Shown piece after piece: positions 1 to 11,999 of a stretch of DNA of 64,000 nt. The notes beneath the pieces were generated by a model. The model was not told where the DNA came from, made no database searches, and saw only the letters and a program-made list of their open reading frames with translations. The position numbers and the translations under genes were made by a program. Numbering within the stretch: position 1 is the first letter of the stretch; each line of letters opens with the position of its first letter. Source of the stretch: Ochromonas danica (taxonomy: Eukaryota > Sar > Chrysophyceae > Chromulinales > Chromulinaceae); the NCBI GenBank assembly GCA_015146655.1, contig VKHL01000056.1, positions 62,001 to 126,000 on the forward strand, in the 5' to 3' direction.

Positions 1-239
1 ATGAATAGTGGAGGCAATAGCAAAGAGCATCACACCGAGCAGCACAGTCGACATCATCATTCACCACTTGTTGGTCTGAACTTGTTGAAAGATCTCTCCC
101 ACAGACATGCCGCAACACAGCATGTCAAAAAGAGCTTTACAATTCCAAATTTGAGAGTTTTGGTCGCTGCGCTCGACCCCAAACACCAACAAAACAGTCA
201 AGAGTCAAGACCATTGCTTGAAATTGCTGGAGAGGAGAA

Positions 240-1574
240 ATGGACTTTGTTGAGGACGAAGCAGATTCGAGTCTTTCCACTGTGAGCAATCGAGCTCGCA
301 AGCTGATCAACAAAACCCCCTTTCCTTACATCGAAGCAGTTATCTCTTCCATAGCCAACCAGTGGGATGCTGTAGAGCGTCCAGGCGGAGACATTCTACT
401 AGCAGTGGCAGAGAATAAACTGTGCGTTGATCTATTGCGCGACAAGCTCTTCAGTACTCTCCAAGAGGACAGCGTGAAGTCACGAAAGGAGGTGATGAAC
501 TACACCTCCTCCTTTGGCCTGCCCTCCTTCCGCTCTTCGCTCTCCCGCTTCCTGGGAAAACATATTTTCAACGGTCATGTTCCCAACCCTGACCATTTAA
601 TAGTTGGCGCTGGATGTGTCTCTGGACTGGTCACGCTGAGCCTTTTGCTGTTTGATGACCACGACAGCGTCCTCATCCCGGCACCTTACTACCCCGCCTT
701 CGACCACGACTTTATGAACTTTGGACACGTCCATGTGCAAGCGATCCATGGAATCCCCTCGGAGCTGCATCCTTTCGGGCAGTTAAGTGTTGACGCGCTA
801 CAAGCCGCCTATTCCACCGCGCTGGCTGGCCTGCGACCTCCCAAAGCAGTTCTGCTGTCCAACCCTTGCAACCCTCTTGCCAGTCTCTACAGCCAAGAAG
901 AACTGCTCATGGTTTCAAACTGGTGTCGCGAGAAGAACTTGCACTTGATTATGGACGAGATTTATGCATTATCACTCTTCCCCAATCAGGCAAACACAAC
1001 GAGCAACGAGAAGGACTTTGTTAGCATTGTCACTTTGCTTCAGAATGTCTTGGGAGATCACGTGCATTGGTTATGGAGTTTTAGCAAAGACTTTGGAGGC
1101 AGTGGTCTGCGCGCTGGAGTGCTCTACACTCAAAACAGATCCTTGCTCAAGGCAGCATCCTCCACAAATGATGCCATGATGATGTCCAATCTCACTCAAC
1201 TCGCATTTCAATCAATAATCGATGATGATGAATTTGTTACGAATTATCTTCGCACTAACTCAGAGCGTCTGTTTTCGTCGTATTCTTTGTTGCAGTCGAC
1301 CTTGCAGTCACTGAATGTTCATGTTTTACCCGCCCAAGGTGGAATCTTTGCATTCGCAGATTTTTCTTTGTACTTAGACGAGAATAGCTATGAAGGAGAG
1401 AGAAAGCTATTTGATCATTTGCGCAAGCATGGCGTTATTCTGACTCCCGGAGAGAGTTGTCGCTGTCCCTGCCCTGGTTACTTTCGAATCTGTTATGCCT
1501 TTGTTCAGGAAGGAGGTTTGAAAGAGGGGCTGAGAAGACTTGCGACAGCGCTCGAGGCCGTAAGAACATCCTAA
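240..1574 (+). CDS. PLP-dependent class I/II aminotransferase, ACC-synthase-like
   Basis: Single-exon gene of 444 residues. It is a fold-type I aminotransferase that uses pyridoxal phosphate and most resembles the ACC-synthase/ACCS and alanine-aminotransferase branch. Visible landmarks in order are the substrate-loop YYPAFDHDF (about residue 150), the NPCNPLAS motif (about 210), the cofactor-binding DEIYA (about 240) and the Schiff-base lysine in SFSKDFGGSGLRAG (about 280). A C-terminal Arg sits in YFRICYA. Length fits the family (400-480). There is no obvious targeting leader, so it is probably cytosolic. The start is the ATG at 240; an overlapping upstream frame (1-285) looks non-coding. 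Its convergent neighbour ends about 215 bp away. The true substrate cannot be read from sequence; ACC synthase, C-S lyase or a generic transaminase are all possible. Confidence 0.85.
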   Translation: MDFVEDEADSSLSTVSNRARKLINKTPFPYIEAVISSIANQWDAVERPGGDILLAVAENKLCVDLLRDKLFSTLQEDSVKSRKEVMNYTSSFGLPSFRSSLSRFLGKHIFNGHVPNPDHLIVGAGCVSGLVTLSLLLFDDHDSVLIPAPYYPAFDHDFMNFGHVHVQAIHGIPSELHPFGQLSVDALQAAYSTALAGLRPPKAVLLSNPCNPLASLYSQEELLMVSNWCREKNLHLIMDEIYALSLFPNQANTTSNEKDFVSIVTLLQNVLGDHVHWLWSFSKDFGGSGLRAGVLYTQNRSLLKAASSTNDAMMMSNLTQLAFQSIIDDDEFVTNYLRTNSERLFSSYSLLQSTLQSLNVHVLPAQGGIFAFADFSLYLDENSYEGERKLFDHLRKHGVILTPGESCRCPCPGYFRICYAFVQEGGLKEGLRRLATALEAVRTS

Positions 1575-1791
1575 TTTGTGGGTATAGTAGAAACCGTATT
1601 GCGTGTTTGTAAAGCGTAGCAATGCACGAATTGGCGAAATTCACAATTTAAATCACAGAAGAACCAAGCAGAAGTACAAACATTTAGCAGACCCGATCTA
1701 ATTCCTCCTCCTCTTCCCTTTACACAACCATTACCAATAAGCAGCACCCCATGACCCCACGTCTTGCTCTTCTTCTATATGCGTTGAGCTT

Positions 1792-3538
1792 CTATTTCTC
1801 GTTGTTGAGCACGACAGCAGAGAGTTTGACATTCCTGGCAATCTGCTCTTGTTGCTTAGCCAGCTGCTTGCTCAAGACATACTCACGCTTGCGATTGTCT
1901 TCGCGCATTTGTTCGACTTGTTGCAACTTGCGATCATACTCCGCGAATTGGTTCTCTTGCATTTCGGCGATTTTGGCTTCTTCTGACTGGATCAAATCCA
2001 TCTTCATCCGGCGAGCCAAGGCCATGCGCATGGTAGCTCGTCGCATCTCTGCAAGCTCCTCATCGCTGGGCATGCCCTTACTATCAGCACTCGACTGTCC
2101 TTTGCTATCCAATGCCCCAATAAAACCTTTCGAAGACGAGGTGCCCTTGGCATCGCTATCATCATTATCTCCCCCTTGGCGCTTGCGATCCTCCTCAGCA
2201 GCAACACGAGCATCTCTTTCAGCCTTCTTCTTCGCCAAGATGAGGTCACGCTGTTCTTTGAGATGCTTAGCACGGCGTTCAGCTTCTTGTGGGTCAACGC
2301 CTGCAACTTGCTGACGCAACTCCTCCTCGTTGCGACGCTGCCCCGCTAGCTGCTGGTTGGCACGACGCATAGCTTCCTCGATCGTACGCTTTTTCTCAGC
2401 TAGCTCCTCTGCAACCTTTAAAGCTTCCTCCTCTGCAGAGGAGTGCTTAATGGATGGGAGAGGAGCCATGTTACCGCGCATTTTCAAAGGCTTGACATCA
2501 GCAAATGCATCGGCGTTGAGATTGAGATTGTTTCCCACAGGCAGCAACTTCTTTGGAGTAGCGGTTGCGGAGACAGTAGCAGCGGTGGCAGAAGTAGGGC
2601 TCGCAGAGGCGGCCACAGCAACAGGCGCAGCAGCAGCAGCAGGTGCTGGAGAAGCAGCCACCACAGCAGGAGAGGAAGGAGCTGCCGCCTTGACTTCGAT
2701 GAGTGCCAAGGATTTAGAAGTCTTAGCTGAACTCTCATCTGCATCCTCAACGCGACTGCTCTTTGCATCTGAGGCGACTGAAACAGTCGCGACGGCCTCT
2801 TGTTGGTCAGACACTTGGGCTTGAAGTCTTTCTTCCTCGGCAGCGAGGGACAGCATTAGGGCGCGCTCCAACTCCGCATGTTCCAGTTCTTCCTGGCGAT
2901 GAATAATCTCCATCTCCATCAAGCTCTGGAAGAGCATGTCTTGCAGCTAGACAGCAAACCAAGTCATCGGCCAGTGAGTGAGAGAGTTGTCATGGTGTGG
3001 TGGGTGGGCAAACCTCTTCATCCTGCAGCTGCTTGTCCAGATCCATCATCTCTAACTCTTTCAGAGCTTGGAGTTCCGTAGGACTGAGCAATGATTCCAA
3101 GCGGTCATCATCGTCTTCCTTGCCCTCGCTCACCTTCTGCGACCCCGCCGTCTTCATCTTGAGGTAGCGCAGGGACTCCAGCTGCAACTCCGTGTTCCGC
3201 TTGACCATGATCTTCTTGAAGGTCTGGAAGTCGTCCATTGCCACGAGTCTCTCGAAGACCGTGGCGTTAATGTCTCTCTCACTGCGCGCCTTCTCGCAGC
3301 TCTCCAGGAAGGTCTCCGTGGTGATGCCCACCTCAGCCAAATTCTCCGTCAACAGCCTGTCGATGTACTCGCAGAACTCCTTGTGGATCTCAGTATAGAC
3401 TAATTTGTTCTCGTCTTCGTCGTCGAAGACGGCGCACTTCTCGTCGACGAAGTCCATGACCGCGCAGTCGAACTTGTCGGACTCCAGAAATTGCAGCGTG
3501 TAGTCGAACATCCAGTCAAAGTCTTCATGGCGAGGCAT
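1792..3538 (-). CDS. CFAP36: CFAP36/CCDC104-like BART-domain coiled-coil protein
   Basis: Two exons, 3538-3014 and 2946-1792, joined across a 67-nt GT-AG intron in phase 0, giving about 558 residues. The N-terminal 130 residues are a BART-like fold of the kind found in CFAP36 and ARL2BP (LESDKFDCAVMDFVDEKCAVF and DFQTFKKIMVKRN are typical). It normally binds small GTPases of the ARL2/ARL3 type and acts in cilia. The rest is charged coiled coil with an Ala/Pro/Ser-rich middle segment (about 245-290) and a long Glu/Arg/Lys-rich helix to the end. Human CFAP36 is shorter, about 340 residues, so the C-terminus is extended here. It is head-to-head with the TUG-like gene (289 bp between starts), and that gap contains the AAGCGCGTTT motif. 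Confidence 0.72.
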
Positions 3539-3738
3539 TCTTTAGAAAAGGTAGATGATAAACGAGGCTATAAAATGGATGGGATAGGCGATCTGCTCCA
3601 AGAAGATCGACAAAGCAAAAAAGGGTGCTGGAACGAAACAAATCGACCGGCACACTTTTGTCACAGAGAAATCGACTTATAACCCTCATTTTGCAACCTT
3701 TTCGCTTGGGATAGGGGTGGATAGTGGTTATTTTCAAG

Positions 3739-3748
3739 AAGCGCGTTT
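3739..3748. promoter_or_regulatory. AAGCGCGTTT promoter motif in CFAP36/TUG gap
   Basis: This 10-mer lies 80 bp before the TUG-like ATG and 201 bp before the CFAP36-like ATG. The reverse complement, AAACGCGCTT, occurs in two other head-to-head gaps (21635 and 42747), and AAACGCGTTT occurs upstream of the carboxypeptidase gene (11800). It has an ACGCG core like MluI/E2F-type cell-cycle boxes, but any such role is inference. An AGTGTTTTT word follows at 3759-3767 and recurs at 42812-42820. Confidence 0.4.
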
Positions 3749-3827
3749 GTAATTCGAAAGTGTTTTTGTTATTGGCAGAGGGGAGAAATTAGGAGAACTT
3801 GACAGAAAGCAAGTAGTACTGTGGACT

Positions 3828-5940
3828 ATGTCTTATCCCAGTAGTCTCATCATCCTATTTGAAGGCCGCAAGAAGCCCATCAAGGTCACTTCACCCAATA
3901 CTCTTCTGCAGAATATTCTTCTCGAGGCAGCCCAACACTTTGGCCAGAACCCTTCGCAGTGCTCTCTGCGGTGGAAGGCGAGCACTCTGGACGCATCGCA
4001 GCCGATTCGCTTCTGCAATTTGTCACACAACGCACAAATTGATCTTGTCGTAGCTGCCCCACAGCCTGTTCTTTCCTCTTCTTCTTCCTCTGCGGCGGCT
4101 AAAGAGGGAAATGCTGGCGGCGCAGTCTGCAAAGTGGCGCTCTCTGTGGAGGGCGGAGGAGCCTTCCAGGGCACATTCCCCATCTCTTTCTCATTAGCAG
4201 ACATTCTTCAGCACTTCGTCGATGGCGGGCATTTGCCGAAAAACCTCTTCGCTCTCAGTCCGCAAGTGATTTACTTGCGGTCCACCATCTCCAGCGAGGA
4301 CCTGCCCAGCAGCACTTTGGCCTCGCTAGGACTTGCTGGACAGGCAGTGCGAATGCAGTTACGCTTTTCTATCCCCTCGAAAGCAGCTACCGCAGCCACT
4401 GCCCCGCCAGCTGCTCAGCACGGCATGCAGAGGCGCGATGAAGAAGACGAAGACTTGCCGCCATTCCAAGACGTCACCAAATTCGTCTTGAACAACAATG
4501 AAGATGACACTTCTCTTCCTGCCCTTCTCACTGTTGGGCGATATTTGGCTAATTTGATTGGCTATCCGCAGGAAAGTCGCTATCGTGTCATTCGAATGAC
4601 AAATTCGATTTTCCAGAGCAAAGTGGCTCCTTGCCTGGGTGGCCCTCAACTGCTGCTTGCTATGGGTTTTAAGGCACATGGGGAGAAGCAGGAGGAGCTT
4701 GTCTTGGAGGAGGGTGTGAGTCAAGAGAGTCTGAAGCAGTGCTGGGAAGTGTTGGCGATGGCTTGGCGTCTGCTGGAAGTGCCCGCAGACCAACTGCCCG
4801 TCCTCCCCGTCCCTGCTCCTGCTCCTATCCCTTCTCCTCCTTCTTCTTCTTTGAATGCATCTTCCTCTACATTCGATTTCTTCAAGGCATCTATCCATCG
4901 GGCAGCCCCGCAGGTACTGCACTACCGTTATTACAACCTGTCTGCTCGTTAATTGTTTGATTTTGATTTGCTACATCCGTGTAATGCAGCCGTCGCGAGA
5001 TATTTCTGTCACGGAGATGGAGTTAATTCGTTTAACTGCTCGTCGGCTGGAGTTGGAAGGTCCCATGGAGGCTGTTGAGAGATGCACGGAGGTGCTGCTG
5101 CCCGTCGCCCCGAAACCCTCCCAGGACTCAATGGATGTGGAAGGAGATAGTCGTGACGAGGGGAAGTCGAGTGGGCCAACCAGTGCGATGGTGCAGCAAA
5201 TCCTGTCTCGGGAGAAGGCTGAAGACGCGCCGTTGACAACGCAAGCAGTGCGAGCTCTGCAGAGAGCTCAACGGGAGAGAGTTCATTCGCGTTGCTTGGT
5301 GAGGATAAGGTAATGCCATAGGAAATACTGTTAGCTCCTCAGACCTTGGCACTGCTCTTCATTACTGCTTCGATGTTACTGTAGGTTTCCAGACAAGGTG
5401 GAGTTGGCTGGATACTTCCACCCGAGGCATAGCGTGGCTGATGTCTATGCATGGGTGGCGAACTGTCTGTTCTTGCAGCCTCGCTGCCAATTCTCTGCTG
5501 AGAGCGCTGATGCGATCTTGAGCGACATCTTCGAACTCTACTTATCTCCTCCCAGGACGGTCCTTAAGCCCTTTCGGATTGTGCCTGCCACAAACTGGAG
5601 CCCTTCGCAACAGAGTGAACGCACAAGTGAGACGTTGCATGACTTGCGATTAAGTCCTGCAGTGTTGATCCACTTGTCTTGGCGGCCTGCCTCCTCCTTG
5701 CCCTCCTTGCCCTCCGCAGAAGCCCTTGGCGGCTACCTGTTGCCAGAGCTGTTGACTGCTGCAGTGGGCCAGTCGTCGTTGACTGTCCCGGTTGGCGTGC
5801 CATTGGTCGAAGAGTCCGCTGACAAGCAACAGCAGGGGAAGCAAAGCGCTGCAGTCGAAGCAGAGCTTCTGGATAGAGAGACTCTGCGGTCCACTACTGT
5901 GAAGACCAACTCGTCCAAGCCCAAATGGCTCAAAATTTAA
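3828..5940 (+). CDS. TUG/ASPSCR1-like UBX-domain protein
   Basis: Three exons (3828-4913, 4990-5309, 5385-5940) with introns of 76 and 75 nt; joined length 653 residues. The N-terminal about 75 residues match the ubiquitin-like TUG-UBL1 domain (LIILFEGRKKPIKV, IRFCNLSHNAQIDLVV). A Ser/Ala linker and a second folded region follow. The C-terminal part is a UBX domain built across the last splice (VRIRF, DKVELAGYFHPRHSV), and the protein ends in PKWLKI as TUG proteins do. TUG/ASPSCR1 binds and disassembles the p97/VCP hexamer and tethers vesicles. Human ASPSCR1 is about 550 residues, so this version is longer mainly in its linkers. A 75-bp stretch of exon 1 (4006-4080) has a second, diverged copy at 40205-40279. 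Confidence 0.82.
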
Positions 5941-6295
5941 TCATTTCTAGATAACTTGACCTCTTTCTCGCATGGTTTACGTTTCATCTGTAGATGTCAA
6001 TTGTTCGGTCTAGTCGTTATCCACTAGAACAAGTTGGATACCAACTAGAACTATCAAACACACTGGGGATGACACTACCAAAGACACTAACGAGTCTATT
6101 CTGACTAGTAACTAGATACTCATCACTGCAGATGAAGCCAGATTTCCAGATCCAGACCAACAGTTGACCCCCTTTGCTGTGTTGGGTCTGCTTGTTGTTG
6201 TTCTAATTCAAATCAGACAGACCTCATCTACTTTCGACACGGACTCGTCAGCTGTGAATTGATAGCTTACCTAGTGGTTTAGTTTAGAGCAGGAG
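5941..6295. other. Intergenic, CTAG-rich
   Basis: 355 bp between two co-directional genes. No convincing coding sequence. It is rich in CTAG words such as TCTAGTC and CCACTAGAAC, a composition seen in many gaps of this window. Confidence 0.5.
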
Positions 6296-9200
6296 ATGAG
6301 CACGAAGAGTCGCCCTTCCTCTGAGGTGATTCAGTTGGAGTCACCCAATGTGGCCAGCAGTGCGGCGCACCTCAGCCTGACCGCCCAGCTCAACCAACTG
6401 GGCCAAACCAGCGGCAGCCAGCTGCCAATCACCACACCAGATGAAGCCCGCGAGCTGATCGAGAAGACGAAAGTCTTGGCCGGCGAGATCCGCTTGCTGG
6501 GCCAGGAGAACAAGAAGATCGAGAAGATCAAAGGCAACGAGGAGCTCATGCTGCGCATCGACGAGGTGCTCGTGGAGATTGAAGAGCAGAGCGACAAGCT
6601 CCTCTCCGTCTCCGCCTCGCCGGCCGTCCAGCGGGACCTCTTGGCGCTACAGAAGTCTCTGGAGGAGGTGAAGGACTTCTTCTCTGTCGTCAGCCGCGCC
6701 TCGATGTTCGCCTCCAGGCAGAAGCTCAAGCTGCGCATGCAGAATGTCTACCAAAGCCTTCGAGCGCGCTGCACTCAGTTGATGACGGCGGTCTCGCTCG
6801 AGCTGCTCACCAAGAAGCCGCAGGAGGAAGTGATCGTGTTGCAGGCATCACATGAAGCGTATCAGCGGGGCCTCGCCTTCGCCTTCGCCTTGCATGGGAA
6901 GCCTCAGAGTCTCTCTCTGGCCTTTGAGAACTTCGTGCAGGCAGCGGAGGGTGACCATGCGGAGGCGATGGTGATGGTGGCCAAGTGCTACCGAGAAGGC
7001 CAAGGCGTGGAGAAGAGCCTCAACATGGCGCTGCACTGGCTCAACAAGGCCATCCAGAGCGAGGGACTGGCCCATGCTAAGACTCTGCTCGCTCAGATCC
7101 ATCTGGATGAGTTGCGGAGAAAGCGCGCCGACATCGTGACGCGATACTTCCGCGCAGGGCGAGAAGGGCCGCGAGAAGGAAAAGAGAGACGCAACAAGCT
7201 GTCGTCCTCCTTGTCTTCCCTGCGAGACGATGAGGATGACCTTGTGGAGGAAGAAGAGCAGCTAGAAGACCACGAAGACTTCCCGTCAAGTCATCAGCCC
7301 GTGGCCGAAGAAAACGATTTGGACGAGCAATGCGAGGAGATGCAACGAGTCGTGCAGCTGCTGCTCGAAGCAGCGCAGGAGGGTCATGCAGAGGCTCGCG
7401 ATCTGCTAGGTCAGCTGTACGAGGAGGCAGGCGCTCGGTCCCAGGCTGCGAGGTGGTATTCCTTGGCCTCCTCGGCGGGCAGTTCTCAAGCCAGCTGCCA
7501 CCTCGCTGACCTCCTCCTCTACGCCCCCACCTCCTCGGGAACTCTGTCTTCTGTCAGAAACAAAGCCTTCAGCTTGTATACGATTGCACTGCGCAATGGC
7601 GCTCGCCAAGCACACGCTGGCTTGGGGCTGTGCTACGAGCTCGGCCTGGGCGTGGAGGTCAGCCTCAGCAACGCGCTCTTCCATTACGAAGCAGCCGCTC
7701 GCGCAGGAGAGCACCAAGCCATGTACAGCCTGGGATACCTCCTCCTGCAGCAGGGCCTCTCCATGCCAGCAGCCGATCAGAGGCAGAAGGTTGACGAAGG
7801 AGTGCGTTGGCTGCGCGCTGCAGAGGAGCACGGCGTTGCTGACGCTTCCTTTCAACTGGCCAGACTGTACGAGCAGGGCTTGGGTCTTCCCGAGGACGCC
7901 CACGCAGCCCTGGAGCATTACCTTCTCGCAGCGAAGCGAGACCACGCCAAGGCCGCTTACTTCGCCGCCAATCTGCTGTACGACCGCAGAGACTTCTCGC
8001 GCGCCGCTGACTTTTACCAACTCGCAGCTCAGATCGTGCACAGCTCGAATCAAAGCGATAAAGAGGTTGGCGCGCAGGCTGCTAACAACTTCGCTCTCCT
8101 GCTGGAGGAGGGCAAAGTCAGCGCAGGAGGAGGAGGTTATGGTAGTCAGGGAGGGGAAGAAAGGAGTGGCCCAGCCGCTCTGCTCACTGCCTGTGCCTAT
8201 TACTTCGAAGCAGTGCAAGCGCATTACCGCCCAGCATACTTCAACCTCCTCCTCCTGCTCTACAACTACAACGTGCAGACCTTCCTCTCTCTGAAGGAGG
8301 AGGTCATCCAAGTGGCGCAATTGCTTCCGCGACTTCGTGACGCCCTCGAAGAAGATCTCAAGCACGACGGGTTTGAGAGCGAGCAGCAGGAGGAGGAGGT
8401 GGAGGAGAAGGTAAAGAAGGCACACGTGCTGCTGGACGCTGTCGAGCACAATCTGCAAGGCATTGGCGGTGGCAGTGGCGGTGGCGGTCAGCAGCCTGTG
8501 GATGTCTCGGCGGTCTTCAATCAGCTCGCAGAGGAGAAGTCGACCGTCCGAGCAGATGGGAAGGCTCCGCTCTACCACTTCCAGCTGCCTGCCTCGCACT
8601 TGTTGAAAGCAACGCGACGACCGCCTTCCACATCGCGCCGATCCGCCGCCACGATGTCGAGGGAGTCGAAGCAGGCGGAGGAGGAGGAGGAGGAGGAAGA
8701 CCTCGAGGCCTTTGACCTCGTGCTGCGAAGGCAAACGATTTCTTCGAGTCCGAAGACCAACAAGGCGATGCCCAGGACTCATAGCAGTCCTAGTCCTTGG
8801 TCTAGTCCTGCTCGCCGTGTTGGAGACTCGCGGCGGCAGTTGTTGAGCTCTTCTGCGGATGGCGTGGACTGGACCAGAGAGACTGCGGGACAAGGTCGAG
8901 GCGCTGGGAGAAGATCATCTTCTCTGAGGCGATCAGGCAAGCAACAACAACTCGTCCCTTCCCCTTGCAATAGACTGCTGCTGACATCGTCATCACCATG
9001 TCTGCTAATAACAATAACAGGAGAAGTCTACGTGACGAGCGGTCCCATCGCCCCGCCGCATTACGTGCCCAAAGCGACTTTGCAGAACATTCCCTTGACT
9101 GCCGCGGACAGAAAGCCTTCGAGCAAGTCTGCCAACATGCGAAGAGGCGTCAGTCGCCTGGCAGACCAGAAAGCCGACGAAGAAGACGAGCGAGAGGAAA

Positions 9201-9753
9201 GTTTGGAGCAGCGCCATCGAGAGAGACCTCTGCCTCCACTGCCCACCACCACCTCCTCCTCCTTCTCCTCCTCGCTGTTGGTCGCCCGCAGAGATGAAAG
9301 GCCAGAGGTTCATGTGGACGAACCCAGTGTTCGCTCCTCCTTTGCGGGCAGCATGGAACCTTCTCCGCTGGTCTCTCGCCCTCGCACAGCGGAAGGGAAA
9401 AAGTCTCCCGAGCGCAGCAAAAGGCCTTCTTCCATCGACTTTGGAGCAGTCCAGCGCTCCTCTCAAGCCTCTGGCCAGACCGCCGCCCCAGTGGACGAGA
9501 AGAAGCGTTATTCGGTACAGTAGAGCCCCGCATCTCAATTGTCTGTTTGATCTCAATCGTCTGTCTCACTCTCTTATCTTCTCCTTGCTGTCATCTCATC
9601 TAATCTCATCTAATCTCATGGCAGCTCTGGTCGAGGTTCTACAAGAGCAAGTCCAGGGATAACATCGCGGGCATCGCCATCGCGGATTCTCCTGCGCCTG
9701 TAGATCACGTCCCTGCGGATGGATCTGCTGGAGCAGTCCCTGCACTTTATTAG
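6296..9753 (+). CDS. Sel1-repeat (SLR) protein with low-complexity tail
   Basis: Two exons, 6296-9514 and 9625-9753, across a 110-nt intron whose 3' end contains a TCTCATCTAA repeat; 1115 residues. Residues about 50-150 form a helical/coiled region. Sel1-like repeats follow from about 185 to 265 (AMVMVAKCYREGQGVEKS) and again from about 365 to 640 (LGLCYELGLGVEVSLSNA, LARLYEQGLGLPEDA), separated by an acidic insert. The last 350 residues are Ser/Arg/Glu-rich and probably disordered. Sel1 proteins are scaffolds, for example in ER-associated degradation or signalling. There is no signal peptide or membrane segment here, so a cytosolic adaptor role is inferred. A stretch at about 8965-9035 is open but of different composition and ends in AACAATAACAG, so a retained intron is possible. 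Confidence 0.82.
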
Positions 9754-10159
9754 CACCCCTTACCCCACCTTTACCTTTCTAGTATCCTTTCTTTTGTACA
9801 GTACACAGTAAATTAGTAGTCACGACAACGAGTAGTCTAGTCCAGTCCAGTCTAGTTGGGATTTGTTTGACAGTCTGTCTAGGTTGTCAGCAAATACTGC
9901 AACTGCACTGACTGAACAGTGTTTCTAATTCATTTGATTATTAACGGCTAGTGCTTTGGTCAGTAGTCTAGTGTAGCTGTGGGGAGTGTGTCGTGTTCAA
10001 AGCAAAAGGTTGCGGCTAGACGAAGAGTTGTTACAAGTGCCTTGTCAGCAGCAGTCAACGAAGAAGAAGTCCTGCATGCTGACACACGGCGAGGTTGGGA
10101 GAAGGATGATGTTCATAATCCTCTCCCTTCACATTGACTACAACATTAGCAATACAGCC
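9754..10159. other. Convergent intergenic region
   Basis: About 400 bp between two convergent genes, expected to hold both 3' ends. It has CTAG/CCAGTC tandem words around 9833-9860. No ORF or RNA gene that I could support. Confidence 0.5.
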
Positions 10160-11746
10160 TTAGCGCCGTTCAGCTTTAGCGGAGAGCTCTGAGAGCAAAG
10201 AGTTGATGACGGTGGCCGAAGCCGCGGGCTGATCCATGGGCACCATGTGGCCCGCCTCCTCCACCTGCACGAAGCTCAAGCCTCCGTACGATCTCCGCTG
10301 GCCAGCTTCTACGCCAGCAATCAGCAAGGGCTCAAACTGTGCCTTCTGGAAGCCAGCTTGCCCGGACCAAGAGATAGTCTCAGCCATCGTTCTTCCGCCC
10401 ACATAGTCGCAAGCAGTGTCAGTCTTGCCGTAGTACACCGTCACAGGCACGCCAGCCTCCAAAGCACGGGCCAAGGCACCAGAATAGTCAAAGGTGTCAC
10501 GCGAATCGAAAGCGCCCATGGAGATGCAGCCACCAGCAGACCCTGCGAAGGCATCTTTGCCTGCATCGCCGCAGACGTTAAGAGCGGTGAGCACGTCGTC
10601 GCGGAGGAACCAATGAGCCCAAGCAGTGTAGTTGTAGCTGTAGCAGCCAGCACAAGTGATAGACTGCAGTCTATAGTCGTAGTAGTTGGGGGTGTATCCC
10701 AAGTTCTTGTTCACGGCGGAGTTGGCCTGTGTCTTGGACTTGGGCTGCGTGGAGGCGGGGATGAGGTTGGACTCGTGCAAGAAGGAGATGTAGGTGTCCG
10801 TGTTCTGCACAGTGTCGTTCACGCACCCATTGCCAATGGCGATGCCAGCCAAGTTGATCTATTCAGCCAATCAAAAGCGAAGGATAAGAGGGCAGGAGGG
10901 ACAAGCAGGGCATCAATGAGACCCAATGTAATCTAATGTAATGTAATGAAATGTAATGTACCTTGGCACTGGCTGACTGAGCGTTGTGATCCAAGATAGC
11001 GTTGGCCCAGGCAGGGATGTAATGACCACCATAGCTCTCCCCCGCAATGATAAGTGGACGCGTCTTGAACTCTGGGAAGAGGCCGAACCAGTTGGTCAGG
11101 AAGGTGACGAACTCCGTGCCGGCGTCCACGCTGGACTTGGTCTCCGAGCCGTAGCCGAAGGAGTAGCCCACGTTCTTAGGCTGGTCCACGTAGAGGAGGT
11201 TGGCGTGCTGGTTCCAGGAGTAGGGGTTGTTGGAGAGCTGCTGCGTGTAGTCGCAGGTGGCGGAGGAGCACGACTCCTTCATCATGAAGAGAGACAGCGG
11301 CCCGTGCTCGGTGGTCGCGCCCTCCATGGCCGTGCAGCCAGGTCCGCCATTCGTCCACACGATAAGAGGATCAGTGTCAGGCTTGTCGCGCGAGGCGAAG
11401 AACCAGTAGAAGAGGTAGTCAGGGGAGGAGGAAATGTTGACGTAGCCGGAGAACATGTCGAAGTCGATCTGGGCGCGGCCCGCGAGGTTATCGGGGAACT
11501 TCACAGGCGCTTTGCTCACAGGAGAAGAGCAGAAGACGTCCTTGCCCGCGGCGAGGGGGCGAGGGTCAGCCTCTCGGTCTTTCGTCAGACGAGCCTGTCC
11601 ACCACATCAATTAAAACAATTAAAACAATTAAATACCTCTCAAGAAGAGGCACAGCGGAGCAAGCCAAACCTCCTACCTCATTCAACGAGAAATGGCAAG
11701 CCAGTAGGGCGAGGGCGAGGAGGGAGTAGGAGACCATCGTCGTCAT
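10160..11746 (-). CDS. Serine carboxypeptidase (peptidase family S10), secreted or vacuolar
   Basis: Three exons (11746-11678, 11594-10962, 10858-10160) with introns of 83 and 103 nt; 466 residues. The first exon encodes a signal peptide (MTTMVSYSLLALALLACHF). The S10 features are all present: oxyanion/substrate motif WTNGGPGCTAMEG, nucleophile Ser in GESYGGHYIP, Asp in YYGKTDTACDYVG and His in EEAGHMVPMDQP. It should remove C-terminal residues from peptides at acid pH in the lysosome, vacuole or outside the cell. Length matches carboxypeptidase Y-type enzymes (430-530). The usual Asn after the Cys in the Asp motif is Asp, but the triad looks intact. AAACGCGTTT lies 54 bp before the ATG. Confidence 0.93.
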
Positions 11747-11799
11747 GGCCAACAGAAGAAGATTTGAGCAATTTCCTCAACCCTTCCTCAAGTCAGAAC

Positions 11800-11809
11800 A
11801 AACGCGTTT
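11800..11809. promoter_or_regulatory. AAACGCGTTT palindromic promoter motif
   Basis: A perfect 10-bp palindrome 54 bp before the carboxypeptidase ATG, containing the ACGCGT core. It is related to the AAACGCGCTT words at 3739 (reverse), 21635 and 42747. Function inferred only from position and recurrence. Confidence 0.35.
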
Positions 11810-11999
11810 ATTAACCATACAGCAGCTCGCGGTCAGTAGTTGTGGTCTACACGAGTTAGTCTAGACTAGACTAGGTGTAGGTGTGTGATATGCACTGTAT
11901 ATCAAATTAGTTAATAGCTGCTACTCATAAACACACTAACTGAAGAGTTCTGTTTGCCACTGGTTAGGTCGTGCCTATGTATACTAGCTACAATAGCCT

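Noticed and set aside
1-285. Open frame at the left edge overlapping the aminotransferase start
   Set aside because: Low-complexity His/Ser content, overlaps a clear gene in another frame, and no family resemblance.
7406-8893. 495-codon antisense frame inside the Sel1-repeat gene
   Set aside because: Long only because of codon bias on the other strand; the sense strand has obvious Sel1 repeats.
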